This document shows, one piece after another, positions 35,565 to 37,900 of a stretch of DNA of 37,900 nt. The number at the start of each line of letters is the position of its first letter. Within the stretch, counting starts at the first letter, position 1. Position numbers and translations under genes: made by a program. The DNA is from DATKFM01 sp046154965 (GTDB lineage Bacteria > Pseudomonadota > Alphaproteobacteria > Dongiales > Dongiaceae): positions 1 to 37,900 of the forward strand of contig JBJXDY010000115.1 in NCBI GenBank assembly GCA_046154965.1. The letters are read 5' to 3'. A model generated the notes under the pieces. The model saw nothing but the letters and a program-made list of their open reading frames with translations, had not been told where the DNA came from and did no database searches.

Positions 35565-36605
35565 TTAGTCCGCCACAGGGGCTGCTTCGATCAGGCTTAG
35601 GGGCGATTGCGTCGGGATCACGCGCACCAGCTCGAGTCCCGCCGCCGCGAGGATGGCGCGATGTTCGCTCTCGGTGCGCTCCTGGCCGCCGGCCACCACC
35701 ATCATGCTGATATCGAACAGCTTGGCCTCGGCGGCGCCGCTGCCCGCGGCAATGATCCGCTCGGCCAGCAGCAGGCGCGAATCCGGCCGCATCGCCCGCC
35801 GGCAATTGCGCAGGATCAGCATCGCCTGGGCGTCGCGCCAATCGTGGATGATGTTCTTCAGCAGGTAGATGTCGCCGCCCTTGGGAACCGACTCGAAGAA
35901 ATCGCCCGATGTGCAGGCGCTGCGCGCCGAGAGGCCGGCCGCCGACAGCTTGCGCTCGGCTTCCTCCACGACCATCGGCAAGTCCAGGATCAGGCCGGTG
36001 AGCTGGGCATGGCGGCGCAGCAGCGCCACCGCCAGCGTGCCGTCGCCGCCGCCGACATCGATCACCTTGCCAACCCCGGAGAAATCATAGGCGGCCAGGA
36101 TGGCGTCGGCCTCCTGGTGCGAGAAGCTGCTCATGGCGCCATTAAACACCGCCGCCGCTTCCGGGCGCGCCATCAGGAAGTCGAACAGCGGCTCGCCATG
36201 CACTTCGTCGAAGGCGGGCTGCCCTGTCTGTACACTGTGATGCATGCGGCCATAGGCCTGCCACAGCCATTCCTCGCCATAGAGCAGCGCCATGCCGTGC
36301 AGGGATCCCGCAGCGTCCTTGCGCAGCGTCCGCCCCACGGGTGTCAGGGCAAAAGCGCCGTCGCCGGTTTCCCGGAAGATGCCGACGGCGGCCAGCGCCC
36401 GCAGCAGGCGGTAAAGCGCGCGGGGCTCCGCACCGGTGGCGCCGGCAAGCTGGCCCGCGGTCTGCGGCGCATCGGCCAGGCGGTCGGCGATCTGCAGCTT
36501 GGCGGCGACGTGAATCATCTGGGTGACGCGAAAGCTCAGGATCATCTGCCGGAGCGTGGCGGTGGCCGCGTTGTTCTGCGACTCAAGGGTACGGATGGCG
36601 TTCAA
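35565..36605 (-). CDS. SAM-dependent O-methyltransferase (acetylserotonin O-methyltransferase-like)
   Basis: The product (346 aa) starts at TTG (36605), which has GGAGG six bases upstream. A longer ATG reading to 36797 adds 64 arginine/proline-rich residues that look non-coding. A winged-helix dimerisation domain (about 15-95, ending FALTPVGRTLR) precedes the Rossmann domain with the SAM motif KVIDVGGGDGT (180-190). The catalytic segment KNIIHDW includes H254. It belongs to the plant-COMT-like bacterial family, which includes hydroxyneurosporene and polyketide methyltransferases. The substrate is unknown. Confidence 0.88.
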   Translation of the reverse strand: MNAIRTLESQNNAATATLRQMILSFRVTQMIHVAAKLQIADRLADAPQTAGQLAGATGAEPRALYRLLRALAAVGIFRETGDGAFALTPVGRTLRKDAAGSLHGMALLYGEEWLWQAYGRMHHSVQTGQPAFDEVHGEPLFDFLMARPEAAAVFNGAMSSFSHQEADAILAAYDFSGVGKVIDVGGGDGTLAVALLRRHAQLTGLILDLPMVVEEAERKLSAAGLSARSACTSGDFFESVPKGGDIYLLKNIIHDWRDAQAMLILRNCRRAMRPDSRLLLAERIIAAGSGAAEAKLFDISMMVVAGGQERTESEHRAILAAAGLELVRVIPTQSPLSLIEAAPVAD

Positions 36606-36865
36606 CTCAATCCTCCAATTCGTTCTTGCCGGCGGTCGTACCGCCTTGCGGGGCGCTGTCCGCGCGCCGCGGGGCACTAACGGCGCCCTCGGTTCGGCCG
36701 ATTCTTTTTTCGTGGGAAGCGGAAACTGCGGCTCAAACCTGCTGCGTCTACCGGGACTAAAACGCACCGGCGTTCTCCAGGGAACGTCCGGCATCATTCT
36801 CTACGCATGATAAATACGCATACCCCAGGCCCAATTCCACAATCGCCGGGGAAATCTGGCGGGTA

Positions 36866-36881
36866 TGTGATGAAGATCACA
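36866..36881. promoter_or_regulatory. CRP-like binding site
   Basis: TGTGA-TGAAGA-TCACA is a perfect 16-bp CRP consensus palindrome in an otherwise unremarkable spacer. The nearest gene start is the methyltransferase (36605), 261 bp away on the minus strand. No plus-strand gene follows. A Crp/Fnr-family protein is likely the binder. Confidence 0.5.
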
Positions 36882-37024
36882 AAGGCTGGGCAGGGGCGTA
36901 GAGCCGTCGCACCCGCGAAGATCGCCGCGGTGGCAGGACGTTGTCGGGTAGCTTTGAATCGTTCAGATACTGCGGTTGTCTGGGTACAAGAATCCGGGGG
37001 CGCTTCCAGCAATAGCAGCTGTCG

Positions 37025-37273
37025 TCTCGCCCCCACTTCGTGGGGGGAGAGACAGGCGACATCCGCGCCCAGCGGATGTCGCCGGTGAGGGGGTCGGGCG
37101 CCGAAATCCGCGTGTGCGAAAGACTAGCCGCCAGAGGGAAGGAGGGACATTGGGTCCACCCCATCTCATCAGTACGAATTTTTCAATGTTCGTGCGCCCA
37201 GACCCTCACCCCCGCAGCATTCGCTGTACGCGAGTGTTACGATCCCTCTCCCTGGGCGAGGGGACAGTCTTGA
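37025..37273. repeat. Palindromic intergenic repeat cluster
   Basis: The left part has CCCCCAC-TTC-GTGGGGG (37030-37046) and GGCGACATCCGC-gccca-GCGGATGTCGCC (37055-37083), both perfect. GAGGGGGTC follows near 37087. The right part has ACCCTCACCCC near 37200-37213 and CCCTCTCCCTGGGCGAGGGGAC near 37243-37264, which partly complement the left. This is the familiar 'CTCCCCCACTTCGTGGGGGAGAG' element of alphaproteobacterial intergenic DNA. It may form the 3' structure of the UgpC-type transcript. The left remainder of the gap (36606-37024) holds only the CRP-like site. Confidence 0.7.
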
Positions 37274-37318
37274 TCTGCTGCCCTGCCGTTCACTGACGTA
37301 CCCTTGATGTCTACTTCG

Positions 37319-37900
37319 CTACCCAATCCGCTTCTGCGTCTCCGGATCGAACAGCACGGCCTTCTCCATGTTGAACGCAAACGGCGCCGCCCGGCCGGCG
37401 CGGGCTTGGGCGTCGGCGCGCATCCTGGCGATGACTTCCTTGCCGCCGAGGCGCGTGACGACGTAGGTGTCGGAACCAGTGGGCTCCACCACCTCCACAT
37501 GGCATTGCGCCTCCTGGATGTGGCGGCTGCCGCGGTCGGCGCCGGCGGTGTCGGTGATGGCTTCCGGGCGGAGGCCCAGGATGACGTTCCGGCCCGCATA
37601 GCCGGCGGCCTTGCCGTTCGGCAGCGCCAGCCGGATCGCGCCGCCGGCGGCATCGAGGCGCAGCGCCGCGCCGCCGGCCTCCACCTGCGCCTGCACCAGG
37701 TTCATCGAAGGCGAGCCCATGAATCCGGCGACGAAGATATTGGCCGGGCGGTTGTAGACCTCCTCGGGCGTGCCGAGCTGCTGCACCTCGCCGGCATTCA
37801 TCACGGCGATCTGGGTCGCCAGGGTCATCGCCTCGATCTGGTCGTGGGTGACATAGACGATGGTGGTTCGCAGGTTCTGGTGCAGCCGCTTGATCTCCGT
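37319..37900 (-). CDS. Sugar-type ABC transporter ATP-binding protein, UgpC/MalK family (partial, N-terminus beyond window)
   Basis: On the minus strand the frame is open from the right window edge to a stop at 37319, giving about 193 residues of the C-terminal half. It begins with the H-loop YVTHDQIEAMTLA, then VMNAGEVQQLGTPEEVYNRP and the UgpC/MalK-type FVAGFMGSPSMNLVQA. A TOBE domain (ILGLRPEAI...) follows. The Walker A, Walker B and signature motifs lie outside. The protein powers uptake of sugars or glycerol-3-phosphate. GSPSMNL suggests UgpC-like. The gene is followed by a repeat cluster. Confidence 0.92.
   Translation of the reverse strand, partial: TEIKRLHQNLRTTIVYVTHDQIEAMTLATQIAVMNAGEVQQLGTPEEVYNRPANIFVAGFMGSPSMNLVQAQVEAGGAALRLDAAGGAIRLALPNGKAAGYAGRNVILGLRPEAITDTAGADRGSRHIQEAQCHVEVVEPTGSDTYVVTRLGGKEVIARMRADAQARAGRAAPFAFNMEKAVLFDPETQKRIG

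Noticed and set aside
36807..37088. 93-aa plus-strand frame starting beside the CRP-like site
   Set aside because: Its second half is a translation of the palindromic repeat (LAPTSWGER type), a common annotation artefact.

Overview
The window is GC-rich chromosomal DNA with tight, overlapping operons. It most resembles an alphaproteobacterium, probably of Rhodospirillales or Rhizobiales type. Pointers to this are a phasin, an RHH_4-type ribbon-helix-helix protein, a short-form (about 380 aa) homogentisate dioxygenase, FNR/FixK-like and CRP-like sites, and palindromic intergenic repeats of the 'TTGTCAT...ATGACAA' kind. I see no rRNA, tRNA, CRISPR array, prophage or complete insertion sequence. 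Taxonomy is inferred from gene content only.

Positions 1-5545 hold an aromatic amino-acid catabolic locus. A partial Lrp/AsnC regulator is divergent from phhA-hppD-hmgA. After a 141-bp spacer full of inverted repeats come a fumarylacetoacetate hydrolase-family gene and maiA. Together these encode Phe -> Tyr, then hydroxyphenylpyruvate -> homogentisate -> maleylacetoacetate -> fumarylacetoacetate -> fumarate + acetoacetate. The tyrosine aminotransferase and pterin carbinolamine dehydratase are not in the window. A phasin gene converges on maiA. Next, a MgtC/DUF4010 membrane protein sits behind a textbook TTGAT-N4-ATCAA box.

Positions 7600-16500 are a mosaic of single genes: small unknowns, a membrane-embedded alpha/beta hydrolase, an Asp/Glu racemase-family protein, a groEL without groES, a zinc-ribbon mini-protein, a CorA channel, an RHH_4 protein with a structured leader, and a glyoxalase. 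Several palindromic repeats lie between them. Positions 16563-22883 carry a Tat-signal protein plus GMC oxidoreductase pair, a strong terminator, glucokinase-cupin, an amidase and an MFS transporter.

Positions 22880-30598 (minus strand) form a seven-gene operon: proline iminopeptidase, dipeptide-type ABC transporter (SBP, two permeases, two ATPases) and an ornithine cyclodeaminase-family protein. This looks like peptide uptake with proline-related processing. Beyond it lie a small exported protein and an orphan MttB-family methyltransferase.

The most novel-looking element is a three-gene overlapping operon at 33283-34974. It encodes an ExbB/TolQ/MotA-like channel protein, an ExbD-like single-span protein (Asp at the start of its membrane segment) with an unusual beta-rich periplasmic domain, and a two-span membrane protein. 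The right end carries an O-methyltransferase-GNAT pair, a 700-bp gene-free stretch with a CRP-like site and palindromic repeats, and the C-terminal part of a UgpC/MalK-type ATPase.
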